Assembly (NCBI RefSeq): GCF_900078395.1
Contig: NZ_FKLA01000009.1
Location: 2,240,084-2,304,083, forward strand
From: Anaerotruncus rubiinfantis
GTDB taxonomy: Bacteria > Bacillota > Clostridia > Oscillospirales > Ruminococcaceae
Reading direction: 5' to 3'
DNA: 64,000 nucleotides
Below the pieces are notes generated by a model that saw only the letters and a list, made by a program, of their open reading frames with translations, did no database searches and was not told the DNA's origin. Shown piece after piece: positions 17,527 through 26,252 of the stretch. Each line of letters opens with the position of its first letter. Within the stretch, counting starts at the first letter, position 1. The position numbers and the translations under genes were made by a program.

Positions 17527-19635
17527 TCAGAGCAGTCCCAGAAGCTCATATGGATTTTCCGCGCGGCGGATTGCCTGTTTCTTTTCCGGCTGGTTGAGGA
17601 TCTCGATCAGTTCTTCCAGCACCTTGATATGCGAAGTGTTGTTGTTTGAGAGCAGCACGATCACCAAGTCGACCGGATCGTTTTCCGCATTGTGGAACCG
17701 CACCGGTTTTTCCAGGGTGATCAGGCTCATACAGGGTCCTTCCAGCTCCGGCACCAACAGGTGCGGCATGGCCACCCCCTGGTCGATGACGATGTAGCCC
17801 CCCAGCTTCTTTTTGAGCTGGATCATGCGGTCGATGTGCTCCTGGGTGATGAGCCCTGCGCGCCGCAGAAGGTCGCCCCCGATCTGGATCGCTTCATAGC
17901 AGTTTCTCGCCGGGACGCCGGTGCGCACCAGGTCGGCAGTGAGCAGGGTGCCCAGGGTCGGGCTGCGTTTACGGCTCAGGTCCTGCATTTCGGTTTCAAT
18001 ATCCCTGGTAAGCTCGATCGAGAGCTTGATCTTTTCCTCTGGAGAGAGCTTCAGGGAACGGGACGCGATATTGATGGTCGCGCCGATATATTTATTCATA
18101 TCCACATTCTGCATACGCAGCATGAATACATTCATCAGTTTATTGATGTCTTCCAGCTTCAGAAGCGGGTTGACTGTGACGCACTGGTAATGCGTGCTTT
18201 CCAGCGGAAGGGTCGAAATAATCAGGTCACAGTCGAGCGGCGACGCTGCGTTCACAAACTCGTTATAGGAAATCGTGCGCACCACGTTTACATTGGAAAA
18301 AAGCGCTTTGAGGCGGTTTTCGAGGATTTTGGAGGTCGCGATCGTATTGCCGCAGACAATGATGACGTCCTTTTTCATCTCCTCCGACTTGGTATTCTTA
18401 TGGATACAGGCGATGATGTGCATCGCGATGTAAACCGCTTCCCGGTCGCAGACGCTGTCGCTCACGGGGCCCATCTTGTTCTGCATGACCTCCTGGAGTT
18501 TCTCCCGCACAACCGCGCAGACATCCGGGAAGGCCGCCTCGATTTCATTGAGCACAGGATTGTTCTCCGCCGGTACGTTGAGGATCAAACGGTAGGACAT
18601 GACGCTCAGGTGGGTCGCCAGTTCCAGAATCGTGTTTTCATCCGCTTCAAATTCAAGATCCAGTCCGGTCTTTACCGCTTCGATCAGCTCTTTGGAAATC
18701 AGCACATTGTCCACGTTGACATTCGGAGAGGCTCCGAACTTGCGCAGCGACATCCACTCGACATTGATCTGCAGCATCTCGTTTTCATCGAGTTCCAGCC
18801 CGGTGTGCATTTTAATGAAGCAGCGGATACGCTTATAGTCGATGCCGGATTTTCCATAGATCATCCGGCGCTCCTGCGGGGTAAACTGAAGGGAAAAGCC
18901 CTGCCGCACCCGCACGAAATTGATCAGCAGATAGAGGAACATGGCGCAGAAACCATTGTCCGAAATGCTGACCCCGTCGCTCTCCTGCAGCTGAGCGATG
19001 ATCTTAAGAATTTCCTCCCGCCAAAGGGAGACCGCCTCGCTGAAAGCATCCATCCGGTAATGGTTGAATGCCGCCTGCGCCTGCATAAAATGCGCGCCGA
19101 TCAGCTCCTGCTGGCGGGTTCCTGTGTCGAGCACCTCCCGCAGCAGCATCACACAGCCACGGCGGATATTGCGTTCACTGTCCTGCATCAGGATGCCCAT
19201 ATGCGGTTTTGAGACCATGCGGATTCCATAATCGTCCATCCATTTTTTGACCTTCTGGATGTCGTTGGAAATGGTTGCGCCGCTGACCTGCAGCTTTTCG
19301 GCAATGGCCGTGATGCTGGTTTTGGTTTCGCCGGTCAGCAGCATCCCAATGATCACCCGCACCCGTTCCTGCGAGGACATGATATAGTTGTTTGCATTGC
19401 CTGTTTTCAGGCGCATGCGGACCATGCCGTCCGCGTCGCCCAGGAAAACCCCGACGCTCGGCACCCGGGTGATTGGCGCGTGCCCGAACCCGGCAAGCCA
19501 TTCGTCGATGATTTCCAGATCATTACGTACGGTACGCGCGCTGACCGAACGGTCCCGCGCCAGTTCAGCGATGGTTATCGGTTTTTCCGAATCGATCAGC
19601 TGTTCAATTGTTTCGATGCAGCGTTTGTAGAGCAT
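17527..19635 (-). CDS. PRD-containing PTS-regulated transcription activator (MtlR/LicR type)
   Basis: 702 residues. Order: N-terminal helix-turn-helix (about 18-45), second Mga-like HTH (about 105-132), two PTS regulation domains, an EIIB-like domain with VCGNTIATSKIL (about 410-425), and a C-terminal EIIA of the mannitol/fructose class with GVAMPHLL as phosphorylation site (about 608-615). This layout is a DNA-binding activator rather than an RNA antiterminator. HPr and EIIB-dependent phosphorylation would tune it to sugar supply. It most likely controls the deoC/PTS operon upstream. Confidence 0.9.
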   Translation of the reverse strand: MLYKRCIETIEQLIDSEKPITIAELARDRSVSARTVRNDLEIIDEWLAGFGHAPITRVPSVGVFLGDADGMVRMRLKTGNANNYIMSSQERVRVIIGMLLTGETKTSITAIAEKLQVSGATISNDIQKVKKWMDDYGIRMVSKPHMGILMQDSERNIRRGCVMLLREVLDTGTRQQELIGAHFMQAQAAFNHYRMDAFSEAVSLWREEILKIIAQLQESDGVSISDNGFCAMFLYLLINFVRVRQGFSLQFTPQERRMIYGKSGIDYKRIRCFIKMHTGLELDENEMLQINVEWMSLRKFGASPNVNVDNVLISKELIEAVKTGLDLEFEADENTILELATHLSVMSYRLILNVPAENNPVLNEIEAAFPDVCAVVREKLQEVMQNKMGPVSDSVCDREAVYIAMHIIACIHKNTKSEEMKKDVIIVCGNTIATSKILENRLKALFSNVNVVRTISYNEFVNAASPLDCDLIISTLPLESTHYQCVTVNPLLKLEDINKLMNVFMLRMQNVDMNKYIGATINIASRSLKLSPEEKIKLSIELTRDIETEMQDLSRKRSPTLGTLLTADLVRTGVPARNCYEAIQIGGDLLRRAGLITQEHIDRMIQLKKKLGGYIVIDQGVAMPHLLVPELEGPCMSLITLEKPVRFHNAENDPVDLVIVLLSNNNTSHIKVLEELIEILNQPEKKQAIRRAENPYELLGLL

Positions 19636-19644
19636 GGTCTTCCC

Positions 19645-20286
19645 CTAATCCATCAGAGTGAGCAGTTGTGCAAAGGATTCAATTACATAATCCGGTTTTA
19701 CCGGCGAATTTTCCAGTTTTCCAATCCCATAGGCGGCAAAGCAGGTTTTGATCCCCGCGCTGTGTCCCGCCATCAGGTCGGCTTCGCTGTCCCCCACCAT
19801 CATCGCTTCCCCGGGCGGGCAGCCAGTGCGCCTAAGCATCTGCAAAATCGCATCCGGCTTTGGTTTGAGGACCGTGTTGCCGTCATCCGCGCAGATAAAG
19901 TCGAGGAGGGCATCAGCACGGATCAGCTCCATTTGTTTTTGTGCGACAGAGATCATCTTGTTGGAATAGACCCCCAAGGTTTTCCCTCGTTTTTGCAGGA
20001 CTTCCAGCGTTTCCAAAACGCCTTCATACGGCGGGGCCCAACAGTTGTCATGGTACTCCTGTGTAAACTCCGAAAGCAACCGGGCGATCACCGCGGGATC
20101 TTCTGTGGCGGCCGCATGGGAAATAAAATGCTCGCCGCCGTGGTTGATATAGGTTGCAACGTCCCGCGCGGCTACCTGGGGCAGCCCGTTGCGCGCGAGG
20201 ATGACGTTGACTGAAGCCGTGGCCCCGCAGAGGGAATCCACAAGCGTCCCGTCCACGTCAAAAATCAGCAGGTTTATTTTGTCCAT
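19645..20286 (-). CDS. HAD family phosphatase (phosphoglycolate phosphatase-like)
   Basis: 213 residues. HAD motif I is FDVDGTLVDS near residue 9, motif II SNK with a serine, and motifs III/IV MVGDSEADLMAGHSAG. A helical cap lies between. The closest family description is Gph/PpaX-like hydrolase. It overlaps the methyltransferase gene by 29 bases and precedes the PRD regulator. A role in removing phosphate from PTS-derived sugar phosphates is possible but inferred only from position. Confidence 0.88.
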   Translation of the reverse strand: MDKINLLIFDVDGTLVDSLCGATASVNVILARNGLPQVAARDVATYINHGGEHFISHAAATEDPAVIARLLSEFTQEYHDNCWAPPYEGVLETLEVLQKRGKTLGVYSNKMISVAQKQMELIRADALLDFICADDGNTVLKPKPDAILQMLRRTGCPPGEAMMVGDSEADLMAGHSAGIKTCFAAYGIGKLENSPVKPDYVIESFAQLLTLMD

Positions 20287-20824
20287 CGTCTGGTTCCCCT
20301 TTGCATGGCAGTTGATAGCCTGTTTCGATCACGCTGTCCGCATCGGAAAGGTAACGCCGGGTGCGGTAGAGCCGGATGAGATTTTGTTCCCCTCCCCATT
20401 CTTCCAGAAGCCTGAGCGCGCCGGCCGCGCTTTCCTTCAGCCCAAACAGGAGAATCCCGCCCGGCCTGAGATATTCCAAGAGCTTTTCCAGCTCTTTTTC
20501 CGGCTGCGCAAGGTGTGCGAGGACCTGGAACAGGCAGATCACATCGTATCCGCCGCGCATGAGGCCTTTGGAGCTTGATAAAAACTCCAGGTTTTCATTT
20601 CGGAAGGTTTCCCGCGCAAAGCGGACCCGGTGCCGGTCGATGTCGTAGCCGGTCACACGACGGCAGTGCTGAGAGATCAAAAAGCTCCCCCATCCATATC
20701 CGCATCCAAAATCCAGCACCACCCTGTCAGCGTAATAGGGTTTCGCGAGCAGATAGGACGAAAACATCGGGCCGAGGAACCCATCCCTTTGGATGGTGTC
20801 CAAATATGCCTGCGCGTCTTGCAT
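20258..20824 (-). CDS. Class I SAM-dependent methyltransferase
   Basis: 188 residues from ATG 20824, chosen because GGGAGG lies five bases upstream; the longer reading would start inside a 16-bp inverted repeat. Motif I VVLDFGCGYGWGSFL binds SAM, followed by the acidic GYDIDRHRV. Helical/strand pattern matches Methyltransf_11/25. Substrate unknown. It overlaps the HAD gene, suggesting coupled expression. Confidence 0.82.
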   Translation of the reverse strand: MQDAQAYLDTIQRDGFLGPMFSSYLLAKPYYADRVVLDFGCGYGWGSFLISQHCRRVTGYDIDRHRVRFARETFRNENLEFLSSSKGLMRGGYDVICLFQVLAHLAQPEKELEKLLEYLRPGGILLFGLKESAAGALRLLEEWGGEQNLIRLYRTRRYLSDADSVIETGYQLPCKGEPDDGQNKPADF

Positions 20825-20855
20825 TGGGGCCTCCCGAATCATCATTTTTGAGTTT

Positions 20856-20897
20856 GCAGGCCATGTATCCTGATTGTTTTGAGGATACATGGCCTGC
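20856..20897. other. Perfect 16-bp inverted repeat between IIC and methyltransferase genes
   Basis: GCAGGCCATGTATCCT (20856-20871) pairs with 20882-20897 around a ten-base loop. No T run follows on the minus strand, so it is more likely an mRNA processing/stability hairpin or operator than a terminator. Confidence 0.75.
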
Positions 20898-20958
20898 GGG
20901 TCACATTTAGAATAGGAAAAGGGACAACATGATAGTTATGATAACACGTTTTTAACGG

Positions 20959-22221
20959 TTATGCAAAGAGGGATGCAACTTTCGCAACGACGAATCCAAC
21001 GGTGTTGAAGTCCATCGCTTCGTACGCGCCGCCGGTCGCCATCAGATGGCCGGTGAGCGGGAAGGTGATCGCAACTGCAAACTGAAGCAGGAAACCGGTG
21101 ATGAAGGAGCTGAGCACGCAGTTTTTCAGTCCGCCATGCGCATTCGCGTAGACGCCGACCAGCGCACCTTCAAAGAAGTTGATCTGGACGCCCGGGACAA
21201 CCACAGGCGAGAAGCCGGTGAATGCCATGATCAGGGTCGCGACAATCGAACCGAGCAGGCTGAAGATAAAGCCGACCATGACCGCGGTGCCCGCATACGG
21301 GAAAACGGTCGGATAGTCGAGGCCGAGTTTAGCATTCGGCAGGATCTTTTCAGCAACGCCCGAGAACGCCGGGATCAGTTCCGCCAGCATCATACGCACG
21401 CCATAGAGGATGACCGCGATGCCGCCGCCAAAGGTCAGGGACTGCAGGATCACATAGAGGACCCACGGAACGCCGGCCGCCAGACCGCGGACAACATCCG
21501 CGCCCGCGACGAAAGTGAAGATAAAGTTCATGACCATCATGGCCATGCAGCAGGCAATGATGCTGTCTTTCATCCAGTTGAGGGAAGCCGGGAAGCTGAG
21601 CTCTTCGGTGGATTTTCCGCCCTTTTTGAAGAGCCGTCCGCATTCGCCCGCAATCACGAGCGAGATTGCGCTCGGAACGAAGTTGCAGTGCTCGGTGGTG
21701 ACCGGTTTCAGGTAATGGGCCGAAATAGTGGTTGCAATCCAGAAGTAGATACCGGAAATGATACCGCCCGCGATGATAACCGTCATGGTCGGGAAGCCCA
21801 TGCTGCACAGGACGCTCGCCATAAAGCCGGTCCAGAACAGCTGCAGGTGCACGGTCAATGCAAGGTTTTTCCAGGGGGTGAACTTCGCAAGCAGGATGTT
21901 TACGACGAAACCGATGATGAAGATCAGCGCCGCTTCGGTGCCGAACTTGGCCATCGATTCGGAATATACCACCCAGTAAAGCGGCAGGACGCCGTCAACG
22001 CCCAGACCCTTCTGAACCAGTTCTGTCAGAAGGGTGATCGGCGGGCCAATGATGCCGGTACCTGCACTCAGGATCAGGTAACCCATCATGGTCTTTACCG
22101 TGCCCATCACGACGTCACCGAAGCCCTTCTTCAAGAACAGAAGGCCAATACAGGCGATGAGGCCAAGCATTACGGTCGGGTTTCCGAGAACATTGGTGAT
22201 AAAATTGATTGCAAAATTCAT
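20959..22221 (-). CDS. PTS sugar transporter subunit IIC (UlaA/SgaT family)
   Basis: 420 residues from ATG 22221, preceded by AGGAGGGT. About ten to twelve hydrophobic segments. The N-terminal pattern (NFITNVLGNPTVMLGLIA) and the segment EHCNFVPSAISLVIAGE are typical of ascorbate/galactitol-superfamily IIC permeases. It imports and phosphorylates a sugar or sugar acid with the IIA and IIB encoded upstream. The DeoC and SDR neighbours argue that the substrate is not simply ascorbate. Confidence 0.88.
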   Translation of the reverse strand: MNFAINFITNVLGNPTVMLGLIACIGLLFLKKGFGDVVMGTVKTMMGYLILSAGTGIIGPPITLLTELVQKGLGVDGVLPLYWVVYSESMAKFGTEAALIFIIGFVVNILLAKFTPWKNLALTVHLQLFWTGFMASVLCSMGFPTMTVIIAGGIISGIYFWIATTISAHYLKPVTTEHCNFVPSAISLVIAGECGRLFKKGGKSTEELSFPASLNWMKDSIIACCMAMMVMNFIFTFVAGADVVRGLAAGVPWVLYVILQSLTFGGGIAVILYGVRMMLAELIPAFSGVAEKILPNAKLGLDYPTVFPYAGTAVMVGFIFSLLGSIVATLIMAFTGFSPVVVPGVQINFFEGALVGVYANAHGGLKNCVLSSFITGFLLQFAVAITFPLTGHLMATGGAYEAMDFNTVGFVVAKVASLFA

Positions 22222-22286
22222 GGGGACCCTCCTTTTCACACAACTCTTTCCGGTTTATAGGCTTCTTATGTATTTTCAGGAAGCGA

Positions 22287-23057
22287 TCAGAGCTTCCATG
22301 CCGCCGTTGGGGTCTGTGTCGCCCAGATTCCGCCATCCAGGCCAATGGTCTGTCCGGTGATATAGCTCGCCTGCTTCGAGCAGAAGAAGCTGACCAGATC
22401 AAACGCGTCGTCGGTCTCTCCGAACCGCCGCAGCGGGATCTGGCAGAGTTTCGACTCGGCGCGGTTTTTGATAACGTCCTCCGCCATCGGGGTGTTCAGC
22501 ACACCCGGCGCATAGCAGTTGACCCGGATGCCGTAAGGCGCAAGCTCCGCGGCCCAGACCCTGGTCAGCAGGATCATTCCGGCTTTTGCAGCTCCATAGG
22601 CGCCGGAACCGGTGTTCGGGAAGGTGGCGAGGATCGATGCGACATTGATGATGTTCGCATCGCGGTTTTTCATGTACGGGATCGCGGCGCGGGTGCAGTA
22701 CATCGGGCCCATAAGGTTGACATTGACCATGAGCTGCAGATGCGCGTCGGTGGCGGTCTCGATCATGCCCTTGTGGAGCACGCCGGCATTGTTGATAAGC
22801 ACATCGATTTTTCCAAAGCGTTTGCCGATGTCGTCAATTGCCTTGGTGACCTGTTCGCTGTTGCTGATGTCGACCGTATAGGTCACAAAGCGCTCGCGGT
22901 CAGGATTGACTTCCTCGACGACCTTGGCCAGGGTTTCCCCGTTGAGGTCGAGAAGACAGGCAATCGCACCTTCCTCATAGAAGCGGGTAGCGAGCTTCCT
23001 GCCCGCTCCCTGCCCCGCGCCGGTGACTATGACAACTTTATCTTTGAAACTGTCCAT
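22287..23057 (-). CDS. SDR family NAD(P)-dependent oxidoreductase
   Basis: 256 residues of classical SDR type. Cofactor motif TGAGQGAGRKLA, NNAG at about residue 87, catalytic Ser in ASILATFPNTGS and YxxxK as YGAAKAG. The C-terminal GLDGGIWA is standard. A charged LDLNG after strand 2 suggests NAD over NADP. It lies between IIB and IIC genes, so it probably oxidises or reduces the imported sugar phosphate, but the substrate is unknown. Confidence 0.9.
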   Translation of the reverse strand: MDSFKDKVVIVTGAGQGAGRKLATRFYEEGAIACLLDLNGETLAKVVEEVNPDRERFVTYTVDISNSEQVTKAIDDIGKRFGKIDVLINNAGVLHKGMIETATDAHLQLMVNVNLMGPMYCTRAAIPYMKNRDANIINVASILATFPNTGSGAYGAAKAGMILLTRVWAAELAPYGIRVNCYAPGVLNTPMAEDVIKNRAESKLCQIPLRRFGETDDAFDLVSFFCSKQASYITGQTIGLDGGIWATQTPTAAWKL

Positions 23058-23089
23058 TTCGCAAGAACCTTTCTATAGAAGACTTGGTA

Positions 23090-23386
23090 TTACTCCGGAA
23101 GCAGGCCGTTCGCCTTTCCGTAGGCTTCCAGTTTGTCACGGATCTCCTGCTTGTTGACGAAGCTGTTCAGCTCAATCACGGGCTTGTCGATGCCCTGCAT
23201 CAGGTAGGCCAGCTCATGGCCGATGAGGACCAGGTCTGCGGTGCGCGCGGCGCCTTTGCCGGTGGTGATGTCGCTGACTTCAAGCTTAGCTTCGATACCC
23301 AGTTCTTTCAGCGCTTTTTCCGCGTTCATCTTCAGGATGACGCTGCTGCCCATACCGCAGCCGCAAATCGTTACCACATGCAACAT
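23090..23386 (-). CDS. PTS sugar transporter subunit IIB (UlaB-like)
   Basis: 98 residues. The phosphocysteine loop CGCGMGSS (Cys8) directly follows the first beta strand, as in ascorbate/galactitol IIB proteins. Its ATG overlaps the IIA stop by one base (TAATG), indicating coupling. It transfers phosphate from IIA to the incoming sugar at IIC. Confidence 0.93.
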   Translation of the reverse strand: MLHVVTICGCGMGSSVILKMNAEKALKELGIEAKLEVSDITTGKGAARTADLVLIGHELAYLMQGIDKPVIELNSFVNKQEIRDKLEAYGKANGLLPE

Positions 23387-23838
23387 TATTCTTCAACCTC
23401 CACATTATTAAATATTTCTGCGATCTCTTCTTCATTGTCGCAGGCGGCCATCTTTTGCAGCATACTTTCATCCTCGAAAATGGTTGCAATCGCCTGCAGG
23501 ATATCCAGATGGAGACTGTCGTTGGTCCCGGCCAATCCGATGAGCATATGAACCGGGTCGTTTGACTCGTTTCCAAACTCCACCGGATTGGCCAAAGTCA
23601 TAATACTGATACCGCTTTTGAGCACCCCGTTGGTGCTTTTCGCGTGAGGCATTGCCAGCCCTGGGGCAACCACGATATACGGGCCCAGCGTCTTTACCGT
23701 CTGGATCATTGCGTCCACATATTCATGTTTGACGTAACCATTCTGCTCTAAGATGGAACCGGTTTTTATCACCGCATCCTGCCAGTCCCGTACCGGAACT
23801 TTCAGTTTGATATCTCTAACATTCACTAAGTTCTTCAT
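23386..23838 (-). CDS. PTS sugar transporter subunit IIA (fructose/mannitol/ascorbate class)
   Basis: 150 residues. The active histidine is His65 in APGLAMPHAKS. A later DPVHMLIGLAGTNDSLHL segment is typical of PTS_EIIA_2. It receives phosphate from HPr. The similarity of this domain to the EIIA domain of the PRD regulator in the same locus may allow cross-talk. Confidence 0.93.
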   Translation of the reverse strand: MKNLVNVRDIKLKVPVRDWQDAVIKTGSILEQNGYVKHEYVDAMIQTVKTLGPYIVVAPGLAMPHAKSTNGVLKSGISIMTLANPVEFGNESNDPVHMLIGLAGTNDSLHLDILQAIATIFEDESMLQKMAACDNEEEIAEIFNNVEVEE

Positions 23839-23871
23839 GGCTGTACCCCTTGTCTGGTTTCGTTCTAACGC

Positions 23872-24540
23872 TTAGAGTCCGTCAACGATTTCCTTTCCTG
23901 CGCTTGCGCCAATTCTGGTGGCGCCGGCTTCGATCATCGCCAGTGTGTCCGCCGTGGTGCGGATGCCGCCCGCCGCTTTCAGCCCGGTGGTCGGCTTGAT
24001 CGATTTGCGGATCAGCTTCACATCGTCAACCGAAGTGGAACGCGGCAGCATCGCGGAAAATCCGGTGGAGGTCTTTACAATATCCACGCCATGTTTCTCT
24101 GCCAGCTCGCAGGCTTTCACGATCTGCGCTTCGGTGAGCAGCGGGGTTTCGATAATGAGCTTCACGATCGCGCCGGCATCGTGGCTTGCCTTGACAACGC
24201 CTTCGAGCTCTTCGTCCACGATATCATAGCGTTCGCTCTTCAGCGCGGAGACGTTCATCACAAGGTCGATCTCCTCGGCGCCAAGACGCAGGGCGTCTTT
24301 GCACTCCGCGATCTTTACCGACGGAGCGTCGAATCCGAGCGGGAAGCTGATGACGGTGCAGACCTTGGTGTCAGAGCCTTTGAGGACTTTTGCCGCTGTC
24401 GGGATCATATTCGGCAGGATGCAGACGCTTGCAAAATGGTTGGCTTTTGCATCCTCGCAGAACGCGGTCACAAATTCTTCGCTATTGCCGGGTTTGAGGG
24501 TGGTCTGATCGATATACCGGGCTAACTCTGCTTTATTCAT
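23872..24540 (-). CDS. deoC: Deoxyribose-phosphate aldolase, canonical copy
   Basis: 222 residues. All key DERA residues are seen: the Schiff-base lysine in IVKTSTGFS, the proton-relay lysine in GLKAAGGIRT and the aspartate in AEEIDLVMN. It cleaves 2-deoxyribose 5-phosphate to glyceraldehyde 3-phosphate and acetaldehyde. It lies 20 bases after a second DeoC paralogue and just before the PTS IIA gene, with AGGAGG before its ATG. Confidence 0.93.
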   Translation of the reverse strand: MNKAELARYIDQTTLKPGNSEEFVTAFCEDAKANHFASVCILPNMIPTAAKVLKGSDTKVCTVISFPLGFDAPSVKIAECKDALRLGAEEIDLVMNVSALKSERYDIVDEELEGVVKASHDAGAIVKLIIETPLLTEAQIVKACELAEKHGVDIVKTSTGFSAMLPRSTSVDDVKLIRKSIKPTTGLKAAGGIRTTADTLAMIEAGATRIGASAGKEIVDGL

Positions 24541-24560
24541 CTGAAACTCCTCCTTTATTC

Positions 24561-25226
24561 TTAAGCGTTGAAGCTGTCAACAATTTTGAAGGGCGAGCTG
24601 GTTGCAATGCGGGCCGCGCCGGCTTCGATCATTGCGATCGCGTCTTCCTTGGTGCGCACGCCGCCCGAAACCATAACTTTGATGTCGTCTCCGAAGTTGT
24701 CCTTGATCAGTTTGACCTGCTCGATGGTGGTCACATAGCCGTAGCCGGTGTTGGTCTTGAGGAACGGGATGCCGAGCTCGATGGCGATTTCGGCGGCGTG
24801 TTTCTGCTCATCTTCGGTCAGCAGGGTCGCGCCGTAGATCATCTTCATGATTCTGCCTTCCATCAGGTCGACAAATGGTTTCAGGTCCTCTTTGACGTAG
24901 TCGAACCGGCCGGATTTGAAGGCGCTGATGTCCATCGAAACATCCAGTTCATCCGCACCATCCGCAAGCGCCTGCTTGGCCTGCGCGAGCTTTGCCTCGT
25001 GGGTCATGCCGTAAAGCGGGTAGGAGATGACGCTGACGAGCTGTTTGCCCGCCGCATGCAGGATATCCGCATTGTACTTGATAAAGAATGGTTCTGTCAG
25101 GGTGGTTGCAAAGTTATAATCGAGGGTCTTCTTTACAAATTCCGACACCTGGTCAAGTGTTGGGGCCGGAGTTGCACCCAGGGAAGCGTCAATGATTCTT
25201 TCCACATCGTTTCTGGTCACATTCAT
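24561..25226 (-). CDS. DeoC-like aldolase, divergent paralogue
   Basis: 221 residues, clearly DeoC family: Schiff-base lysine in FLKTNTGYG and aspartate in ADELDVSMD are kept. The relay-lysine position three residues before the GG of KVMVSGGVRT is methionine, whereas the neighbouring copy has lysine there. That change suggests altered substrate or chemistry rather than a redundant DERA. It is the first gene of the PTS operon, behind a near-consensus promoter and an inverted repeat. Confidence 0.88.
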   Translation of the reverse strand: MNVTRNDVERIIDASLGATPAPTLDQVSEFVKKTLDYNFATTLTEPFFIKYNADILHAAGKQLVSVISYPLYGMTHEAKLAQAKQALADGADELDVSMDISAFKSGRFDYVKEDLKPFVDLMEGRIMKMIYGATLLTEDEQKHAAEIAIELGIPFLKTNTGYGYVTTIEQVKLIKDNFGDDIKVMVSGGVRTKEDAIAMIEAGAARIATSSPFKIVDSFNA

Positions 25227-25260
25227 GCCGTGTTTCCTCCCTTAAAATATTGAAAAATTT

Positions 25261-25307
25261 GTTTCGAAAACACGCTTCTCCAAAGAAATGGTCTGTGTTT
25301 TTCGAAC
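25261..25307. promoter_or_regulatory. Inverted repeat at the start of the deoC-PTS transcript
   Basis: GTTTCGAAAACAC (25261-25273) is the near-complement of GTGTTTTTCGAAC (25295-25307). The half sites lie just downstream of the -10 box, a fitting place for an operator or an RNA stem. The PRD activator in the same locus is one candidate binder. Confidence 0.5.
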
Positions 25308-25318
25308 TCTTTATGTTC

Positions 25319-25347
25319 ATCATAAATGTGCAATTCCGAGAAGTCAA
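25319..25347 (-). promoter_or_regulatory. Promoter of the deoC-PTS operon
   Basis: On the minus strand TTGACT (25342-25347) and TATGAT (25319-25324) are 17 bases apart. The leader to the first deoC-like gene is about 85 bases. Confidence 0.75.
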
Positions 25348-25783
25348 TTTGAAATACCCCCTCGACGTTGTGGCATTTTAATAATTAATGATTTGATCAG
25401 TTGAATTCTTTTATCATTATTTGATACCACAACCTCCTTTTAATCGGTCAAAATGTCCAAAAGTGAACACTTTTCCAAAATTAAAAATATTCTCGCTTTT
25501 CAAATAAAACTTTTTTTCTCTTCCAATTTATTCCTGATTTTGGTAACAAAAATCCTTTCTTCCTCCAAAACATCCTGTTTCCGGAGCAATGGGACTGCAT
25601 TTTACCTGTAAAACCTTTCGTTTTTCAAACTGCATTCTCATTTTGCGCGCCGTTTGTTTTTGAAAATCCGAGAAATCGCTTATTTCCTCATTCGGAAATT
25701 TCCCCGGAAGGGACCGGGCTTATAATGTGTGTGAAACGTCACCGCGCCGCAACCGGCGCCATCCCATTTTGTGAAGGAGGACC
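25348..25783. other. AT-rich divergent intergenic region
   Basis: About 430 bases without a gene between the PTS operon promoter and ndk. It is much more AT-rich than its surroundings. A TATAAT at 25721-25726 may serve ndk, though no good -35 is visible. Sites for catabolite or PRD regulators could lie here but none can be named with confidence. Confidence 0.5.
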
Positions 25784-26194
25784 ATGACCGCTATGATTGA
25801 AAGAACCTTTGTGATGCTCAAACCCGATGCCGTCAAACGCGGGCTCATCGGTGAAATCATCCACCGGATCGAACGCAAGGGTTACCGCATCTGCGAAGCC
25901 AAAACCATGACTCTTTCCGAGCCGATCCTGCGGGAGCACTATGCACATCTGACCGGCAAACCGTTCTTCCCGGAAATTTTGGCCTACATGACCAGCGGGC
26001 CGGTGTTCGCCATGATCGTCGAAGGCGAAGACGCCATTCACGGCGTGCGTACCCTGATGGGCCCGACCAAAGCCTGCGATTTTACCGCTGGGACGATCCG
26101 CGGGGATTACGCCACCTCCACCTCAATGAACGTCATCCACGGCTCCGATTCCCCAGAAAGCGCCGATGCGGAAATAAAACGCTTTTTCGGCTGA
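25784..26194 (+). CDS. ndk: Nucleoside diphosphate kinase
   Basis: 136 residues, normal length. It opens with ERTFVMLKPDAVKRGLIGEI, and the phosphohistidine is His119 in MNVIHGSDSPESA. It equilibrates nucleoside tri- and diphosphates. GGAGGACC before the ATG at 25784 supports this start over an internal ATG three codons later. Single gene with a bidirectional terminator. Confidence 0.96.
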   Translation: MTAMIERTFVMLKPDAVKRGLIGEIIHRIERKGYRICEAKTMTLSEPILREHYAHLTGKPFFPEILAYMTSGPVFAMIVEGEDAIHGVRTLMGPTKACDFTAGTIRGDYATSTSMNVIHGSDSPESADAEIKRFFG

Positions 26195-26201
26195 AAACTG
26201 C

Positions 26202-26237
26202 AAAAAAGGCCGCGTCCGATTGGACGCGGCCTTTTTT
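26202..26237. terminator. Bidirectional terminator between ndk and glf
   Basis: Perfect 16-bp stem AAAAAAGGCCGCGTCC/GGACGCGGCCTTTTTT with a four-base loop, serving the convergent ndk and polysaccharide transcripts. Confidence 0.9.
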
Positions 26238-26252
26238 TACAAACATTTTTCT

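Noticed and set aside
17692-19212. Open plus-strand frame of 506 codons opposite the PRD regulator
   Set aside because: It is the shadow of a clear PTS-regulator gene, has no ribosome site and shows no domain pattern.
21046-22260. Open plus-strand frame of 404 codons opposite PTS IIC
   Set aside because: Its composition (many His/Arg/Asp/Gln) is that of the complement of a membrane protein; the IIC gene on the minus strand is certain.
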